From: Pseudomonadota bacterium
Lineage (GTDB): Bacteria; Pseudomonadota; Alphaproteobacteria; Sphingomonadales; Sphingomonadaceae
Assembly (NCBI GenBank): GCA_963205265.1
Contig: CAUJJI010000040.1
Span: forward strand, 1 to 48,282
Direction of reading: 5' to 3'
DNA: 48,282 nt
In this document: one piece after another, positions 24,761 to 34,606 of the stretch
Layout of the letters: every line of letters begins with the position of its first letter
Position numbering within the stretch: position 1 is the first letter of the stretch
Notes under the pieces: generated by a model
Seen by the model: the letters and a program-made list of their open reading frames with translations, nothing else
What the model was told of the DNA's origin: nothing
Database searches by the model: none
Translations under genes and position numbers: made by a program

Positions 24761-27700
24761 ATGTTCCGCAAGGTCCTCATCGCCAACCGCGGCGCCATCG
24801 CCTGCCGCATCATCCGCACGCTGAAGCGCATGGGCGTCGGCTCGGTCGCAGTGTTCAGCGATGCCGACGCCGGCTCGCTCCACGTCGCCCAGGCCGACGA
24901 GGCGGTATGCATCGGCCCCTCGCCGGCGGCGGAAAGCTACCTGAACATCGCCGCCATTCTCGAAGCCGCACGGGCAACCGGAGCCGAGGCGATCCATCCC
25001 GGCTACGGCTTCCTGTCGGAAAGCACCGAGTTCGCCGCGGCCTGCGCGGCGGCGGGCATCGCCTTCGTCGGCCCGACCCCCGACAACATCGCCGCTTTCG
25101 GCCTCAAGCACAGCGCCCGCACGCTCGCCGAAGACCATGGCGTCGCCCTGGCGCCCGGCACCGGCCTCTTGACCGATCCGGCCGAAGCCGTCGCCGCCGC
25201 GGCCGCGATCGGCTATCCGGTGATCCTCAAGGCGACGGCCGGCGGCGGCGGCATCGGCATGAAGATCTGCGCCGACGCCGACCAGCTCGCCACAGCCTTC
25301 GACGGCGTCGTCCGCATGGGCACGGGCAATTTCGGCAATGGCGGCGTCTTCCTCGAACGTTACGTCGAGACCGCGCGCCACATCGAGGTGCAGGTCTTCG
25401 GCGACGGCCAGGGCCGCGTCGTCGCGCTGGGCGAGCGCGACTGCTCGCTGCAGCGGCGCAACCAGAAGGTCGTCGAGGAGACCCCTGCCCCGCTGCTGCC
25501 CGCCGCGACGCGCGAGGCGATGATCGCCGCCGCCGTCCGGCTGACCGCCGGCGCCCATTACCGCTCGGCCGGCACGGTCGAATTCCTCTACGATCCGGCG
25601 CGCGACGACTTCTACTTCCTGGAAGTGAACACCCGCCTGCAGGTCGAGCACGGCGTCACCGAGCAGGTCACCGGCGTCGACCTGGTCGAATGGATGATCC
25701 GCGGCGCGGCGGGCGACTTCGCCTTCCTCGACGGCTTTGTCGCCCGGCCGCAGGGCGCCTCGATCCAGGTCCGGCTCTATGCCGAGGATCCCGCCCAGGA
25801 TTTCCGCCCCAGCTCGGGCCTGCTCACCGAAGCGACATTCCCCGAAGGCCCGCGCGTCGACGGCTGGGTCGCCGCCGGATCGCAGGTCAGCGCCTATTAC
25901 GACCCGATGCTGGCCAAGCTGATCGTCACCGCCCCCGACCGCGCCTCGGCGATCGCCGCACTGCAGGAGGCGCTCGCCGGGACCAGGCTGAGCGGCATCG
26001 AGACCAATCTCGACTGGCTGCGCACGGTCGTCCGCTCCGAAGCCTTCACCAGCGGCCGGGTCTCGACCCGCGCTCTGGCCGAGATCGTCCACCACCCCCG
26101 GACGATCCGCGTGCTGGCCGGCGGCGCCTCGACCACGGTGCAGGACTGGCCCGGCCGCATCGGCTACTGGGACGTCGGCGTGCCGCCTTCGGGGCCGATG
26201 GACATGCTCTCGTTCCGCCTCGGCAACCGCCTGCTCGGCAACGACGAGGGCGCCGCCGGGCTGGAATTCACCGCCGCCGGACCGACGCTGGAGTTCAATG
26301 CACCCGCGCGCATCTGCCTGGCGGGCGCGGATTTCGCCGCGAAGCTCGACAGCAAGCCCGTCGAGCGCTGGCGCGCGATCGACATCGAGGCCGGCCAGAC
26401 GCTGCAAGTGGGCCGCGTCACCGGCGGCGGCATGCGCGGCTACCTGCTGGTCGCGGGCGGGATCGACGCACCGCTGTTCCTCGGCAGCCGCAGCGCCTTC
26501 ACCATGGGCGAGTTCGGCGGCCACGCCGGCCGCGCCGTGCTGACGGGGGATACGCTGCATCTCGGTATCCGTCGTCCCGGCGAAAGCCGGGACCGCTCTC
26601 CACTGGGCACAACCCAGACCACAGCGGTCCCGGGTCGAGCCCGGGACGACGGAGTGCCCACCACCATCCGCGTGCTCTACGGCCCCCACGGCGCGCCGGA
26701 CTTCTTCACGCCCGACGACATCGCGATGATCTGCGCAACCGCCTGGAAGGTCCACTACAACTCGAACCGCACCGGCGTGCGGCTGAGCGGTCCCAAGCCG
26801 CAATGGGCGCGGCGGGACGGCGGCGAGGCCGGGCTCCATCCGTCGAACATCCACGACAACGCCTATGCCATCGGCGCGGTCGACTTCACCGGCGACATGC
26901 CGATCATCCTCGGCCCCGACGGGCCGTCGCTGGGCGGCTTCGTCTGCCCCTTCGTGGTCATCGCCGCCGACCTGTGGAAGATCGGCCAGCTCGCGCCCGG
27001 CGACAGCGTCCGCTTCCTGCCGGTCAGCGATCTCGCCGCCGAAGCGGCCTTGGCCGATCAGGACGCGCAGCTGGCGGGCGGCGCAGCCGCGGCCGCGCCG
27101 GCGCTGCCCCCGGCCGAGCTGGGCAGCCCGATCCTCCACGAGGCGCCCGAGCAGGAGCACCGCCCCGCCGTCCGCATCCGCCGCCAGGGCGACCAGCACC
27201 TGCTGGTCGAATATGGCGCGATCGTGCTCGACCTCGAACTGCGCCTGCGCGTCCATGCCTTGATGCTGGAGATCGAGCGCATGGCGCTGCCCGGCATCAT
27301 CGACATCACCCCCGGCATCCGCTCGCTGCAGCTGCACTACGACAGCCGCAACCTGCGCCAGGGCCGGCTGGTCAAGGCACTGGTCGAAGCCGAGGAACGG
27401 CTGGGCGGGCTCGACCATTTCGAGATCCCGTCGCGTGCCGTCCACCTGCCGCTGTCGTGGGACGATCCGGCGATCCACGAGACGGTCGCCAAGTACATGG
27501 CCTCGGTCCGCGACGACGCGCCGTGGTGCCCGGACAACATCGAGTTCATCCGGCGGGTCAACGGCCTTGCCAGCCGCGACGAGGTTCAGCGCATCGTCTT
27601 CGACGCCGAATACCTGGTGATGGGCCTGGGCGACGTCTACCTGGGCGCGCCGGTGGCGACGCCGGTCGATCCGCGGCACCGGCTGGTGACGACCAAGTAC

Positions 27701-28399
27701 AACCCGGCCCGAACCTGGACGCCGCCCAATGTGGTCGGCATCGGCGGCGCCTACATGTGCATCTACGGGATGGAGGGCCCGGGCGGCTACCAGCTGTTCG
27801 GCCGCACCATCCAGGTCTGGAACAGCTGGCGCGAGACGAGCGCCTTCAGGGACGGCAAGCCCTGGCTGCTGCGCTTCTTCGACCGCATCCGCTTCTTCCC
27901 GGTGAGCCACGAGGAGCTGACCGAATGGCGCCGCGACTTCCCGCTGGGACGGCGCGACATCCGGATCGACGAGGGCACGTTCCGCCTGTCCGACTACCGC
28001 GCCTTCCTGGCCGAGAATGCTTCCTCGATCGCCGAATTCCAGGCGCAGCGCCAGGCGGCTTTCGACGAGGAACGCGCCGACTGGCAGGCCCGCGGCGAGT
28101 TCGACCGTGTCGCCGAGCTGGCGAGCGAGGACGATGGCGGCGCGGCGGCCCAGGCCGAGATCGACTTGCCCGAGGGCTGCGAACTGGTCGAGGCGCCGTT
28201 CGGCGGCGTCGTCTGGAAGCTCGAGATCGCCGAAGGCAGCGAAGTGGCCGGCGGCCAGACGGTCGCGATCATCGAAGCCATGAAGATGGAGTCGCCCGTG
28301 GCATCACCTCTGGGCGGCGTGGTCCGCCGCATCTACGTCAGCGAGCGCCAGCAGGTCGCCCCGGGCGCACCGCTGTTCGCGCTGGAGACCAGGCCATGA
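24761..28399 (+). CDS. Biotin-dependent urea/guanidine carboxylase
   Basis: Large single-chain enzyme that uses ATP and bicarbonate to carboxylate guanidine (to carboxyguanidine) or urea (to allophanate). The 1212 residues run as biotin carboxylase (about 1-450; ATP-grasp glycine loop [12 protein letters not shown] at 157-168), an AHS2/KipA-type carboxyltransferase part (about 480-760), an AHS1-type part (about 800-1010) and a biotinyl domain with Lys1175 in EAMKMES. Residues about 604-630 are encoded by an inserted palindromic repeat. ATG 24761 is preferred over a TTG three codons upstream. With the UAAP pair present, guanidine is the more likely substrate. Its stop overlaps the AtzF gene start. 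Confidence 0.9.
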   Translation: MFRKVLIANRGAIACRIIRTLKRMGVGSVAVFSDADAGSLHVAQADEAVCIGPSPAAESYLNIAAILEAARATGAEAIHPGYGFLSESTEFAAACAAAGIAFVGPTPDNIAAFGLKHSARTLAEDHGVALAPGTGLLTDPAEAVAAAAAIGYPVILKATAGGGGIGMKICADADQLATAFDGVVRMGTGNFGNGGVFLERYVETARHIEVQVFGDGQGRVVALGERDCSLQRRNQKVVEETPAPLLPAATREAMIAAAVRLTAGAHYRSAGTVEFLYDPARDDFYFLEVNTRLQVEHGVTEQVTGVDLVEWMIRGAAGDFAFLDGFVARPQGASIQVRLYAEDPAQDFRPSSGLLTEATFPEGPRVDGWVAAGSQVSAYYDPMLAKLIVTAPDRASAIAALQEALAGTRLSGIETNLDWLRTVVRSEAFTSGRVSTRALAEIVHHPRTIRVLAGGASTTVQDWPGRIGYWDVGVPPSGPMDMLSFRLGNRLLGNDEGAAGLEFTAAGPTLEFNAPARICLAGADFAAKLDSKPVERWRAIDIEAGQTLQVGRVTGGGMRGYLLVAGGIDAPLFLGSRSAFTMGEFGGHAGRAVLTGDTLHLGIRRPGESRDRSPLGTTQTTAVPGRARDDGVPTTIRVLYGPHGAPDFFTPDDIAMICATAWKVHYNSNRTGVRLSGPKPQWARRDGGEAGLHPSNIHDNAYAIGAVDFTGDMPIILGPDGPSLGGFVCPFVVIAADLWKIGQLAPGDSVRFLPVSDLAAEAALADQDAQLAGGAAAAAPALPPAELGSPILHEAPEQEHRPAVRIRRQGDQHLLVEYGAIVLDLELRLRVHALMLEIERMALPGIIDITPGIRSLQLHYDSRNLRQGRLVKALVEAEERLGGLDHFEIPSRAVHLPLSWDDPAIHETVAKYMASVRDDAPWCPDNIEFIRRVNGLASRDEVQRIVFDAEYLVMGLGDVYLGAPVATPVDPRHRLVTTKYNPARTWTPPNVVGIGGAYMCIYGMEGPGGYQLFGRTIQVWNSWRETSAFRDGKPWLLRFFDRIRFFPVSHEELTEWRRDFPLGRRDIRIDEGTFRLSDYRAFLAENASSIAEFQAQRQAAFDEERADWQARGEFDRVAELASEDDGGAAAQAEIDLPEGCELVEAPFGGVVWKLEIAEGSEVAGGQTVAIIEAMKMESPVASPLGGVVRRIYVSERQQVAPGAPLFALETRP
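26571..26650. repeat. Palindromic repeat inserted in frame in the carboxylase gene
   Basis: GTCGTCCCGGCGAAAGCCGG at the left and a matching CCCGGGTCGAGCCCGGGACG end at the right form an inverted repeat of the same family as the intergenic copies at 30.2 and 11.2 kb. It adds roughly residues 604-630 ([12 protein letters not shown]...VPGRARDDG) without a stop or shift. The site falls in the variable linker after TGDTLHLG and before [10 protein letters not shown]. Confidence 0.85.
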
Positions 28400-30132
28400 C
28401 GGCGCGCGAGATCGCCGAAGCGGTCCGCTCGGGACGCAGCACTGCCGAACAGGTGGCGCTCGACGCGCTCGCCCGGATCGAGGCCTACGACGCCGAGCAG
28501 CCCCAGGCCTGGATCGGCCGTTTCCCACGCGAAGCCGTGCTCGCCGCGGCGCGGGCGGTCGACGCCCGCGTGGCCGCGGGCGACGCGCTGCCCCTGGCCG
28601 GGGTGCCTTTCGCGGTGAAGGACAACATCGACGTCGCCGGCATCGACACCACTGCCGCCTGCCCGCCTTTCGCCTATCGGCCCCAAGCCGATGCCCACGT
28701 CGTCCGCAGGCTGCTGGAAGCCGGCGCCGTCTGCATCGGCAAGACCAATCTCGACCAGTTCGCCACGGGGCTCAACGGCACGCGCAGCCCGCACGGCGCG
28801 CCGCGCTGCGTGTTCAATCTCGCCTATGTCAGCGGCGGGTCGAGCTCGGGCTCGGCGGTCGCCGTCGCCGCGGGCCTGGTGGCATTCGCTCTCGGCACCG
28901 ACACCGCCGGCTCGGGCCGGGTGCCGGCGGCGTTCAACGGCCTCGTCGGGCTGAAGCCGAGCAAGGGGCGCTGGAGCGCCGCCGGCCTGCTCCCGGCCTG
29001 CCGCTCGCTCGACTGCATCACCGTCCTCGCCGCGGATGCCGAGGATGCCCGGCTGGTCGACGACGTCGCGGCCGGCTTCGATCCGGCGGACGTCTATTCC
29101 CGGGCGCTGCCCGATGTCGCAGTCGGTCGGCGCATCGGCGTGCCGATCGCGGCCAACCGCCCGTGGTTCGGCGACGTACAGGCCGAATACCTGTTCGACC
29201 GCGCGGTCGAGCGGCTGGAGGGCCTGGGCTATGCGATCGAGCCGGTCGACATCGCGCCGCTGCTCGCAGCCGCCCGCCTGCTCTACGACGGCCCCTGGGT
29301 GGCCGAGCGCACCGCGGCGATGTCCGGCGTGCTGGCCGACATGCCCGAGGCGATCGACCCCACGGTCCGCGGGATCGTCGAGGCGGGCCTGGGGATGAGC
29401 GCCGTCGACGCTTTCCGCGGGCAGTACCGGCTGGCGGAATATGCGCGGGCGGCCGAGGCGATCTGGCGGCAGGTCGACGCGCTGTTCGTGCCGACTTCGC
29501 CGACGATCTACCGGGTGCGCGAGATGCTCGCCAATCCGGTGGCGCTGAACAGCCATTTCGGCACCTATACCAATTTCGTGAACCTGCTCGACATGGCGGC
29601 AGTGGCCGTCCCGGCGGGGTTCCGCCTGAACGGCACCGGCTTCGGCGTCAGCTTCTTCGCGCCGGCCGGCAGCGACCGCGCCCTGCTCGCCATGGCCGAG
29701 CAATGGGGCAACCCCTACCCTGCACCCCAACTCGATCTGGAGGGACGAATGGACCGCATCAGGCTGGCCGTAGTCGGCGCGCACCTGAAAGACATGCCGC
29801 TGCACTGGCAGCTGACCAGCCGCGACGCGGTCTTCGTCGAGGCGACCGAGACGGCGCCGACCTATCGCCTCTACGCCATGGCCGACAGCGTTCCGCCCAA
29901 GCCGGCCCTGGTCCACGATGCGAGCGGCGGGGCGATCAAGCTCGAGGTCTACGAGCTGGACGCCGCCGCTTTCGGCAGCTTCGTCGCCGAAGTGCCGCCG
30001 CCGCTGGCGATCGGCACGGTGACTCTGGCCGACGGCTCGCAGGTCAAGGGCTTCGTCGCCGAGCCGCGCGCGATCGCCGGCGCCGAGGACATCACCACGC
30101 TGGGCGGTTGGCGGGCCTACATGGCGCGGTGA
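28396..30132 (+). CDS. atzF: Allophanate hydrolase (AtzF type)
   Basis: Hydrolyses allophanate to ammonia and carbon dioxide, the last step of the carboxylase pathway. The 578 residues have an amidase-signature domain (about 1-440) with the Ser-cisSer-Lys triad: Lys75 in [12 protein letters not shown], the serine cluster SGGSSSGSA at about 146-154, and nucleophile Ser173 in [11 protein letters not shown]. The C-terminal ~120 residues form the AtzF-specific second domain (GGWRAY at the end is typical). It overlaps the carboxylase stop by four bases and closes the rightward operon. Confidence 0.93.
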   Translation: MTAREIAEAVRSGRSTAEQVALDALARIEAYDAEQPQAWIGRFPREAVLAAARAVDARVAAGDALPLAGVPFAVKDNIDVAGIDTTAACPPFAYRPQADAHVVRRLLEAGAVCIGKTNLDQFATGLNGTRSPHGAPRCVFNLAYVSGGSSSGSAVAVAAGLVAFALGTDTAGSGRVPAAFNGLVGLKPSKGRWSAAGLLPACRSLDCITVLAADAEDARLVDDVAAGFDPADVYSRALPDVAVGRRIGVPIAANRPWFGDVQAEYLFDRAVERLEGLGYAIEPVDIAPLLAAARLLYDGPWVAERTAAMSGVLADMPEAIDPTVRGIVEAGLGMSAVDAFRGQYRLAEYARAAEAIWRQVDALFVPTSPTIYRVREMLANPVALNSHFGTYTNFVNLLDMAAVAVPAGFRLNGTGFGVSFFAPAGSDRALLAMAEQWGNPYPAPQLDLEGRMDRIRLAVVGAHLKDMPLHWQLTSRDAVFVEATETAPTYRLYAMADSVPPKPALVHDASGGAIKLEVYELDAAAFGSFVAEVPPPLAIGTVTLADGSQVKGFVAEPRAIAGAEDITTLGGWRAYMAR

Positions 30133-30171
30133 GATGCCGCCTCGTCGGCGCAACGTCCGGCCCGGAGGAGA

Positions 30172-30380
30172 GCGGTCCCGGGTCAAGCCCGGGACGACGA
30201 AGTAGCGCGTCGTCCCGGCGAAAGCCGGGACCGCTGGCCTCATCGACGGAACCTTCACCCAGCCTGCCGCGGTCCCGGGTCAAGCCCGGGACGACGAGTC
30301 CGTCGTCCCGGCGAAAGCCGGGACCGCTGGCCTCGTCGACGGAACCTTCACCCAGCCTCCCGCGGTCACGGGGACGACGA
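30172..30380. repeat. Tandem copies of the GTCCCGGG palindromic element
   Basis: Two near-identical units (30172-30268, 97 bases; 30269-30361, 93 bases) and the truncated start of a third (30362-30380) lie head to tail between atzF and pcm. Each begins GCGGTCCCGGGTCAAGCCCG, has the opposed half CGTCGTCCCGGCGAAAGCCG, and ends in a tail CTGGCCTC-TCGACGGAACCTTCACCC. The same tail follows the 11.2-kb element, which defines the unit as about 95 bases rather than only the hairpin. It also lies between convergent genes. Confidence 0.85.
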
Positions 30381-30382
30381 CG

Positions 30383-31057
30383 CTAGCTCGCCACTTCCAG
30401 CCGGGTAAACCGCACCGGCATCACCTCGCGCGTCGACAGCGTGCCGTCCTCCTGCTTCTCGAGCACGCTCAGCTGCTGGATGTCGGCACCGCCGAGCGGC
30501 ATGACCATGCGGCCTCCCGGCCTGAGCTGCTCGAGCAGCGCGGCGGGCGGCTCGGCGGCGGCGGCGGTGAGGAGGATGGCATCGTAGGGCGCATGCTCGG
30601 CCCAGCCGCGCGAGCCGTCGCCGACGCGGATCTCCACCCGGTAGCCGAGCGCCGACAGCAGCTGTTCGGCCGCTTCGGCGAATTCCTCGACGACTTCGAC
30701 GCTGAACACCTCGGCGCCCATCTCCGACAGGACCGCGGCCTGGTAGCCGAGGCCGGTGCCGATCTCGAGAATGCGCTCGCCCGGCATGACGTCGAGCAGG
30801 TCGAGCATCAGCGCGCCGATGAACGGCTGCGAGATGGTCTTGTCGAAACCGATCGGCAGCGGCGTGTCCTGGTAGGCGGCCGCGGCCAGCGACTGCGGCA
30901 CGAACAGGTGGCGCGGCACCCGCAGCATCGCGTCGCGCAACAGCGGGTCGAGCGCGTCCTTGCCGATCTCCATGCCGGCGAGGTCGAAATGCATGTCGAC
31001 GATCTCGACCATGTGGCGGCGCAGGACCGCCAGGTGCTTCTCGGTCATCGGCTTCAT
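30383..31057 (-). CDS. pcm: Protein-L-isoaspartate O-methyltransferase
   Basis: Uses S-adenosylmethionine to methylate damaged isoaspartyl residues so they can revert to aspartate. The 224 residues include the PCMT core: the substrate-side TPLPIGFDKTISQPFIGALMLDLL and the SAM-binding motif LEIGTGLGYQAAVLSEMG (motif I), then VFSVEVVEE and PYDAILLTAAAAEPP. An AGGAG site supports the first ATG. The gene runs convergently to atzF; the tandem repeats end three bases from its stop. Confidence 0.92.
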   Translation of the reverse strand: MKPMTEKHLAVLRRHMVEIVDMHFDLAGMEIGKDALDPLLRDAMLRVPRHLFVPQSLAAAAYQDTPLPIGFDKTISQPFIGALMLDLLDVMPGERILEIGTGLGYQAAVLSEMGAEVFSVEVVEEFAEAAEQLLSALGYRVEIRVGDGSRGWAEHAPYDAILLTAAAAEPPAALLEQLRPGGRMVMPLGGADIQQLSVLEKQEDGTLSTREVMPVRFTRLEVAS

Positions 31058-31121
31058 CGGCGCGCTCCTTGATCTGGCGAACGTACGGGCCGCTCCACCG
31101 TTCCGCCCGGGTTGTCCCTGC

Positions 31122-31877
31122 TCAGCCCAGGCTGAGGCCGTTGTCCATGGTCAGGCAGGCTCCGTGGAAGCCGACGGCGGCATCCGATGCCAGGAACGCC
31201 ACGACCGCCGCCACGTCATTGACGGTGATCAGTCCCCGCGAAAGCTTCTGCACCTGGCTCATGTCGACGTTCTCCGGGATCCGCGCGGCATTGCCGGAGC
31301 CTACCGACATGCTGCCGGGCGCCACGCAGTTGATGCGGATCGGCTGGTCGATGAACTCCTTGGCCAGCACCTTGGTGAGCTGCACCAGCGCCGCCTTGGA
31401 AGCGGTATAGGCGGCGGTGAACGGCGGCGCCATGAATGCGCCGGAGGAGCCTACGCTGACCATGGCGCCGTTGCCCGCGAGCAGGTGCGGCAACGCCGCC
31501 TGGAACAGGAAGAACGGCGCGCCGAGATTGATCGCCATGGTCGCGTCCCAGTCCGCCTCCGCCATCTCGCCGGCATGGGCAGGGGCGAAGACGTTGGCGA
31601 CGTTGCACAGCGCGTCGAGCCGGCCGCAGGCCGCCACTGCCGCCGCGACCGCCGCGCGGCAACTCGCCGCGCCGGTGAGGTCGCTGGCGTGGCAATGCAC
31701 CAAGGCGCCCGCGGCGCGCAGCTCGGCGGCGCAGGCTTCCAGCGCGGCCGCGTCGGGATCGACCAGGCAGACGGCGGCGCCGGCCGCAATCAGCCTCGCC
31801 GCCACGGCCTTGCCGAGGTCGCCCGTCGCCCCGGTGACCAGCGCGGCCTTGCCTTTCATGTCGCTTGCATCGAGCAT
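31122..31877 (-). CDS. Short-chain dehydrogenase/reductase
   Basis: A classical-size SDR (251 residues) that would oxidise or reduce a hydroxyl/keto group with NAD(P). The Rossmann motif is TGATGDLG rather than the usual TGxxxGxG, and the common NNAG motif reads NVAN. The active-site Ser (VSVGSSGAF) and the YTASK motif are intact. An acidic residue after beta-2 (VCLVDPDAA) favours NAD over NADP. A GGGAGAG ribosome site supports the start. It diverges from the metallopeptidase gene across a 35-base gap. Substrate unknown. Confidence 0.85.
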   Translation of the reverse strand: MLDASDMKGKAALVTGATGDLGKAVAARLIAAGAAVCLVDPDAAALEACAAELRAAGALVHCHASDLTGAASCRAAVAAAVAACGRLDALCNVANVFAPAHAGEMAEADWDATMAINLGAPFFLFQAALPHLLAGNGAMVSVGSSGAFMAPPFTAAYTASKAALVQLTKVLAKEFIDQPIRINCVAPGSMSVGSGNAARIPENVDMSQVQKLSRGLITVNDVAAVVAFLASDAAVGFHGACLTMDNGLSLG

Positions 31878-31912
31878 GCTCTCTCCCTTTCCGTCGTTAT
31901 CCAGGCATCAGC

Positions 31913-32296
31913 ATGATTCCCGACGCCGCCACTTTCGATCGCCTCGCCCGCTCCGCGATCGCCGGCCTGCCGCGCACTTTCCGCGAACTGGTCGCCGACG
32001 TCGTCGTGCGGATCGAGGAGTTCGCCGACGCCGAGACTCTCGACGACCTCGGCATCGACGATCCGCTCGAGCTGACCGGCCTTTACCACGGCCGGCCGCT
32101 CAGCGAGGAATCGGTCTGGTCCACCGGCGAGCTGCCGCCGATGATCCGGCTGTTCCGCCAGCCGCTGCTCGCCGAATGGCGCGAGACCGGCGTGGCGCTG
32201 AAAGACCTGGTCCATCATGTCGTCATCCACGAAATCGGCCACCACTTCGGCCTGTCCGACGAGGAAATGGCGGCGATCGAGGACAGCGCCGACTAG
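31913..32296 (+). CDS. Small zincin-like metallopeptidase family protein
   Basis: A 127-residue member of the bacterial possible-metallopeptidase family with the zinc-binding motif HEIGHHFGL (HExxH, residues 106-110) followed by the conserved SDEEM segment. Other family features are LPRTFRELVADVVVRIEEF and LTGLYHGRPLSEESVW. The ATG was chosen because the proposed upstream extension lies over the divergent SDR ribosome site. No protease activity has been shown for most family members. The gene stands alone between two leftward SDR genes. Confidence 0.87.
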   Translation: MIPDAATFDRLARSAIAGLPRTFRELVADVVVRIEEFADAETLDDLGIDDPLELTGLYHGRPLSEESVWSTGELPPMIRLFRQPLLAEWRETGVALKDLVHHVVIHEIGHHFGLSDEEMAAIEDSAD

Positions 32297-32310
32297 CGCC
32301 CGGCCCGTCG

Positions 32311-33123
32311 CTAGGCCTCCATCCGCGTCACCGGCAGCCATCGGGCGCGCTCCTCGGCGCGGTAGCCTTCGTGCAACTCGATCACTTCGAGACCCTGCTG
32401 GCCGAGGACAAGCCGCCGCGGCGGGTTCGGATCGGCAAGCGCCGCAAGCAGGGCGCGAGCACCGTCGCGCGCGTCGTCGGGGACTAGCCAGCGCGCATTG
32501 CCGGCGACGCGGGTCAGTTCCGCCATGTCGTAGTGCGGCGCCGGCGGCACGATGTCCATCGAGGCCGCGAACTGCGTCGCGAACGGACCCAGCTCGGCCA
32601 GCGTCACCTTGATGCCCAGCGGCGCAAGCTCCGCGCCCAGCGACTCGGTCAGGCCGGAGATCGCGAATTTCGAGGCGCAGTAATAGCCGAGGACCGGAAA
32701 GCCGACCTGCCCCGCCACCGAGCCGACGTTGACGATCCGCCCGGCACGGCGCGCGATCATGTCGGGCAGGGCGGCCTTGATCAGTGCCAGCGGGCCGAAG
32801 AAATTGGTCTCCATCATCGCCCGCGCGTCTTCGACCGACGCTTCCTCGACCGAGCCCATGTGGCCGTAGCCGGCGTTGTTGACGAGCGCGTCGATGGCGC
32901 CGAAGCGATCGCGCCCGGCAGCGAGGACTGCGGCGATGTCTTCGGCGCTGGTGACGTCGAGCTTCAGCGCCAGCGCCCTGTCGCCGTGCGGGGCGACGAG
33001 ATCGGCCAGAGTCTCCGGCTTGCGCGCGGTGGCGATCACCCGGTCGCCGCGCTCGAGCAGCAGCTCGGCCATGGCGCGGCCGAAGCCCGTCGAACAGCCG
33101 GTGATCAGCCAGGTTTCGCTCAT
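32311..33123 (-). CDS. Short-chain dehydrogenase/reductase
   Basis: An SDR of 270 residues with a standard nucleotide-binding motif TGCSTGFG (8-15), NNAG (in VNNAGYGHMG), the active-site Ser in VGSVAGQVG, and YCASK. Basic residues after beta-2 (TARKPE) suggest NADP preference. A GGAGAAGGAAC ribosome site directly precedes the ATG; the much longer upstream frame is judged spurious. It faces the metallopeptidase gene convergently and diverges from the acyl-CoA dehydrogenase pair. Confidence 0.88.
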   Translation of the reverse strand: MSETWLITGCSTGFGRAMAELLLERGDRVIATARKPETLADLVAPHGDRALALKLDVTSAEDIAAVLAAGRDRFGAIDALVNNAGYGHMGSVEEASVEDARAMMETNFFGPLALIKAALPDMIARRAGRIVNVGSVAGQVGFPVLGYYCASKFAISGLTESLGAELAPLGIKVTLAELGPFATQFAASMDIVPPAPHYDMAELTRVAGNARWLVPDDARDGARALLAALADPNPPRRLVLGQQGLEVIELHEGYRAEERARWLPVTRMEA

Positions 33124-33453
33124 GCGTTCCTTCTCCCCTGATCGGGCCGCGCTTTGACGCCGAACCGACAGAATGACCTTTGCGATTGCCCGCCGGCCGC
33201 GTCCGGCAAGGGCCGCGTTCCCCTGCATGGCACGGGAGCGCCGAATTGGAAAACCGTCGCGGCCTATCCTATCGCCTCGGCGATAGCCTTGCCGCAGCTC
33301 AGGCCTTGCCCGAGCGCCGGCGCTCCGATCTATTGGCATCGATGATCGAAGGGGATGCAAGCACGCGGCGACCGCACTCACGCGCTTGCGGCACCAAGGC
33401 TTCGCAGCCCTCCCTCATCGAGGGGAACGGGTCGTGTACCGGGAGAGACAAGC
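33124..33453. other. 330-bp divergent region between an SDR and the acyl-CoA dehydrogenases
   Basis: No supported gene. It contains two clear dyads: CTATCGC-CTCG-GCGATAG (33269-33286) and the perfect 14-bp palindrome GAGCGCCGGCGCTC (33312-33325), plus a GCATC...GATGC inverted pair near 33336-33358. These are candidate operator sites for the divergent genes. No convincing sigma-70 pair was recognised. Confidence 0.5.
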
Positions 33454-34581
33454 GTGGACGTGACGCTCGATGAAGACCAGCTGATGCTGCAGGACATGAC
33501 GCGGCGGTTCCTCGAGGACCGCTCGCCGATCGGGGCGCTGCGCAAGCTGGCGGACAGCGGCAGCAGCCTCGATCGCGGCATCTGGCGCGAGGCGAGCGAG
33601 CTCGGCTGGGTCGCGCTGTTCGTGCCCGAGGCGAACGGCGGCATCGCCGAATCGGCGCAAGGCGTGATCGACGCGGCAATCGTCGCCGAGGAGCTTGGCC
33701 GCGTGGTCTTCTCCGGTCCGTTCCTGTCGTCCTGCGTGGTTGCCGACGCCATCGCCCGCGCCGGCTCGGAAGCGCAGCGCGACGGCTGGCTGCCCGGCCT
33801 CGCCAGCGGCGACACGCTGGCCGCCTGGTGCTTTGCCGGGACCGAGGCGAAAGGCGGCGCCGAAGCGGGCGGCGTGACGCTGACCACGGACGGCGGCGGC
33901 TTCGTGCTCGACGGCCTCGCCGGCTATGTCGAGGAAGCCGAAGCCGCCGACCTGCTGCTGGTGACGGCCCGGGGCGAGAGCGGCGTCGGCCAGTTCCTGC
34001 TGCCCGCCGGCTTTCCCGGCATTACCGTCGAGCCGCTCGAGGCGATCGATCTCGGCCGCCGCCTCGCCCACGTCCGCTTTGCCGGCGTGCGAGTCGGGCC
34101 CGAGGCTTTGCTCGGCGCGGTGGACGGGGCGGAGCAGCAGGTCGAGCGCCAGCTTCAGGTCGCGCTTGCGCTGCAGTGCGCCGAGACCGTCGGCGTCATC
34201 GACCGGGCTTTCGAATTCACGCTCGAATGGGTCAACCAGCGCTATGCCTTCGGCCGCCCGATCGGCTCGTTCCAGGCGCTCAAGCACCGGCTGGCCGACC
34301 ACGCCGCGCAGCTCGAAGGCGCCAAGGCCGCTGCTGCCCATGCCGCGCGCTCGGTCCAGACCGGCGCGCCCGACGCCGCCATTGCCGTCAGCGTCGCCAA
34401 GAGCCACTGCGGGCGCTTCGCCACCGAGATCATCCGCGACTGCGTGCAGATGCACGGCGGCATCGGCGTGACCTGGGAACACGACATCCATTTCTACTTG
34501 CGCCGCGCCGTGTCCAACGAGGCCCTGTGGGGTTCGCCGGCAGCGCATCACGAGCGGCTCTGCCGCCTGGCCGGGCTGTGA
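33454..34581 (+). CDS. Acyl-CoA dehydrogenase, FAD-site subunit of a probable heteromer
   Basis: Predicted alpha-beta dehydrogenation of an acyl-CoA. The 375 residues have the N-terminal helical domain, a middle beta domain (TLAAWCFAGTEAKGG is the family region), and a C-terminal helical domain with the FAD-binding motifs RYAFGRPIGSFQALKHRLAD and QMHGGIGVTWEHD. The usual catalytic EGTxExQR segment is missing at the C-terminus, where the chain ends soon after QMHGGIG. The start is a GTG (33454) with a GGGAGAG site, since no ATG fits. The next gene carries the missing segment, suggesting a two-subunit enzyme of the steroid-degradation type. Confidence 0.87.
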   Translation: MDVTLDEDQLMLQDMTRRFLEDRSPIGALRKLADSGSSLDRGIWREASELGWVALFVPEANGGIAESAQGVIDAAIVAEELGRVVFSGPFLSSCVVADAIARAGSEAQRDGWLPGLASGDTLAAWCFAGTEAKGGAEAGGVTLTTDGGGFVLDGLAGYVEEAEAADLLLVTARGESGVGQFLLPAGFPGITVEPLEAIDLGRRLAHVRFAGVRVGPEALLGAVDGAEQQVERQLQVALALQCAETVGVIDRAFEFTLEWVNQRYAFGRPIGSFQALKHRLADHAAQLEGAKAAAAHAARSVQTGAPDAAIAVSVAKSHCGRFATEIIRDCVQMHGGIGVTWEHDIHFYLRRAVSNEALWGSPAAHHERLCRLAGL

Positions 34582-34606
34582 CGGCGGACTGCTGAGGAGA
34601 GAGACC

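Noticed and set aside
24095..27910. Very long open frame on the minus strand across the carboxylase gene
   Set aside because: It is a GC-driven shadow of the plus-strand genes; its translation is Arg/Asp/Gly/Val/His-rich with no recognisable domain.
30172..30380. CRISPR array
   Set aside because: The repeated units are contiguous, with no unique spacers, and are palindromic elements seen elsewhere in the window; no cas gene is present.
31865..31912. Longer N-terminus for the small metallopeptidase
   Set aside because: It would cover the divergent SDR start and ribosome site and has an arginine-rich sequence unlike the family.
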